Shown piece by piece: positions 14,102-15,438 of a stretch of DNA of 15,438 nt. Numbering within the stretch: position 1 is the stretch's first letter; each line of letters starts with the position of its first letter. Source of the stretch: CBDUBS01 sp965365445 (GTDB lineage Bacteria > Bacteroidota > Rhodothermia > Rhodothermales > DASSAV01); the NCBI GenBank assembly GCA_965365445.1, contig CBDUBS010000079.1, positions 1 through 15,438 of the forward strand, read 5' to 3'. The position numbers were made by a program, and so were the translations under genes. The notes under the pieces are model-generated. The model saw only the letters and a program-made list of their open reading frames with translations, was not told the DNA's origin and searched no databases.

Positions 14102-14956
14102 ATGACGACGGTCGAACTAACCCTCTACGTCGGCGAAGACGCTCAGGAACTGCTCATCGCCGAGCTGACGGATCTCGACTTCGAGTCCTTCCTTCAGGAA
14201 GATACCTTCCTGAAAGCGTATATTCCCTCTCCTCGCTGGACCGATGTGAAGCGCGAGCACATCGAACGCTGGCTGTTCGCCCACGGCTACACCGAGCCGA
14301 TCGTCGAGTCCTCACTCGAGGCGAAAAACTGGAATCGCCAGTGGGAGGAAACGATACGTCCCCTGGCCGTCGGGCCTTTTCTGGTCAAACCCACGTGGGC
14401 CGATATCCCCGCCGAGCACAGGGATAAAATTCTCGTCGAGATCGACCCGAAAATGAGTTTCGGCACCGGGTACCATGAAAGCACCCGTATCGCCCTGCGC
14501 TTTCTTCCGGAGGTGATCCGGCCGGGGGATACCGTCCTCGATGCCGGGGCGGGCACCGGCATCCTCGCCGTCGCCGCCCTGAAGCTCGGGGCCGGCCGCG
14601 CCGTCGGCTTCGATAACGACGAGTGGGCGCAAGAAAATGCGCTCGAGAACATGTACCTCAATGATGTGGCGGACCGGTTCGATTTTCGTCCGGGCTCGCT
14701 CGATGCCGTCCCGGAATCGCCCTTCGACGTGATTCTCGCCAATATAAATCGCAACGTGCTGCTGGCATTCATGCCCGAGTTCAGGAAGAAGCTCTCCCCC
14801 GACGGCCGCCTCGTGCTGGCCGGTCTGCTCGTGCAGGACCGACCCGCCATGCTTGCCGCCGCCGAACCTCTGGGTTTGTCGGCTGCCGCCGAAGCTACGG
14901 AAGGGGAGTGGTGGGGCGCGGTTTTCCATGCCCCCGTGCCCTGCGATCAATCCTAA
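14102..14956 (+). CDS. prmA: Ribosomal protein L11 methyltransferase
   Basis: The 284-residue length matches PrmA, which uses S-adenosylmethionine to methylate ribosomal protein L11 in the cytoplasm. The N-terminal L11-recognition region (1-60) is followed by NWNRQWE (76-82), the family signature SFGTGYHEST (119-128), SAM motif I VLDAGAGTGIL (145-155), the acidic GFDNDE (169-174) that contacts the cofactor, and VILANINRNVLL (210-221), where the Asn-Ile pair is conserved. The C-terminal GEWWGAVF is also typical. ATG 14102 is the first start of the frame. The gene lies 75 bases after the repeat-protein gene and 7 bases before the Ppx/GppA gene, so the last two are probably cotranscribed. Identification is secure. 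Confidence 0.95.
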   Translation: MTTVELTLYVGEDAQELLIAELTDLDFESFLQEDTFLKAYIPSPRWTDVKREHIERWLFAHGYTEPIVESSLEAKNWNRQWEETIRPLAVGPFLVKPTWADIPAEHRDKILVEIDPKMSFGTGYHESTRIALRFLPEVIRPGDTVLDAGAGTGILAVAALKLGAGRAVGFDNDEWAQENALENMYLNDVADRFDFRPGSLDAVPESPFDVILANINRNVLLAFMPEFRKKLSPDGRLVLAGLLVQDRPAMLAAAEPLGLSAAAEATEGEWWGAVFHAPVPCDQS

Positions 14957-14963
14957 GCGACCC

Positions 14964-15438
14964 ATGCGAATAGCTGCCATCGACGTAGGCACCAATACCT
15001 CTCTGCTTCTCGTTGCCGACGTATACCCCGACGGCCGCATGGAGCCGCTTTTCGATGAACAACGCTTCGTGCGCCTCGGCAAGGGCGTCGATGCCGAAAA
15101 GCGCGTCAACGCGGAAGCCATGGAGCGGCTTCGCACCACACTGATCGCCCAACGGGACATTGCCCTGGAGTGGAACGCTTCGCCCATCGTGGTCGGCGCC
15201 ACCAGCGCTTCCCGGGACGCCCGCAACCGGCAGGAACTCATCGAGTTCGTCCGGCGCGAAACCGGCCTCGAATACGGCATCCTCTCGGGCGAGCAGGAAG
15301 CGGAATGGACCTTCCTGGGAGCCGCCTCGGCCTTCCCGGATCTGCAAGGCACGGTCGCCGTGCTGGATATCGGCGGCGGCTCCACCGAGATCATCCTGGG
15401 CGACCCGCCGCAGGTCACCACTACTTACACCATCCGCT
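14964..15438 (+). CDS. Exopolyphosphatase / pppGpp phosphatase family (Ppx/GppA), 5' part
   Basis: From ATG 14964 the frame is open to the window edge, giving 158 complete codons of a protein usually about 300-500 residues long. The ASKHA-fold motifs of the family are present: the phosphate-1 loop AAIDVGTNTSLLLVAD (4-19), TSASRDARNRQELIEFV, the catalytic-acid motif GILSGEQEAEW (with the conserved Glu), and the phosphate-2 loop AVLDIGGGSTEIILG. Such enzymes hydrolyse polyphosphate and/or pppGpp. The visible half cannot separate Ppx from GppA activity, so no symbol is assigned. It starts 7 bases after the prmA stop. Confidence 0.93.
   Translation, partial: MRIAAIDVGTNTSLLLVADVYPDGRMEPLFDEQRFVRLGKGVDAEKRVNAEAMERLRTTLIAQRDIALEWNASPIVVGATSASRDARNRQELIEFVRRETGLEYGILSGEQEAEWTFLGAASAFPDLQGTVAVLDIGGGSTEIILGDPPQVTTTYTIR

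Overview
The window is GC-rich chromosomal DNA (about 60% by eye) with densely packed genes. It contains no mobile element, CRISPR array or RNA gene that I can see. A TonB-dependent receptor paired with a DUF4249-type lipoprotein, few clear Shine-Dalgarno sequences and TAnnTT-like -7 boxes suggest a Bacteroidota-superphylum bacterium. With this GC content, Rhodothermota (Rhodothermus/Salinibacter-like) is my best guess; this is an inference from gene content only.

Layout. Positions 1-2038 (+) hold the 3' end of a TonB-dependent outer-membrane receptor, overlapping a DUF4249-type lipoprotein gene. Positions 2307-4271 (+) hold a soluble three-PAS histidine kinase with no adjacent response regulator. 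A long hairpin (4242-4291) covers its stop codon and separates it from a convergent minus-strand block. That block, read from about 11.9 kb down to 4.3 kb, encodes: an 8-TM/GAF/SpoIIE phosphatase; a STAS anti-anti-sigma-type protein; an RsbW-type kinase; a membrane histidine kinase; an OmpR-family response regulator; a lipoprotein with two GH2-type jelly-roll domains and a C-terminal membrane helix; and a secreted protein with a DUF3471-like domain. Divergent from it (12218-14026, +) is a membrane-anchored protein built of four related repeats of unrecognised type. The window ends with housekeeping genes: prmA, then the 5' part of a Ppx/GppA phosphatase gene.

How the genes fit together. The phosphatase, STAS protein and RsbW-type kinase form a complete partner-switching module without a sigma factor. 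It sits directly upstream of a translationally coupled HK-RR pair. Downstream of the response regulator, each of the two envelope-protein genes is preceded by the same array of three TTGTCA hexamers, with identical spacing (10 and 21 bp between starts). In both cases the promoter-proximal hexamer lies 18-19 bp upstream of a plausible -7 box. The array upstream of the lipoprotein gene overlaps the response-regulator stop codon, and the other overlaps the lipoprotein stop codon. The simplest reading is that the adjacent OmpR-family regulator activates both envelope genes. This is the most interesting signal in the window: a self-contained envelope-signalling locus joining partner switching, a two-component system and two putative carbohydrate/envelope effectors.
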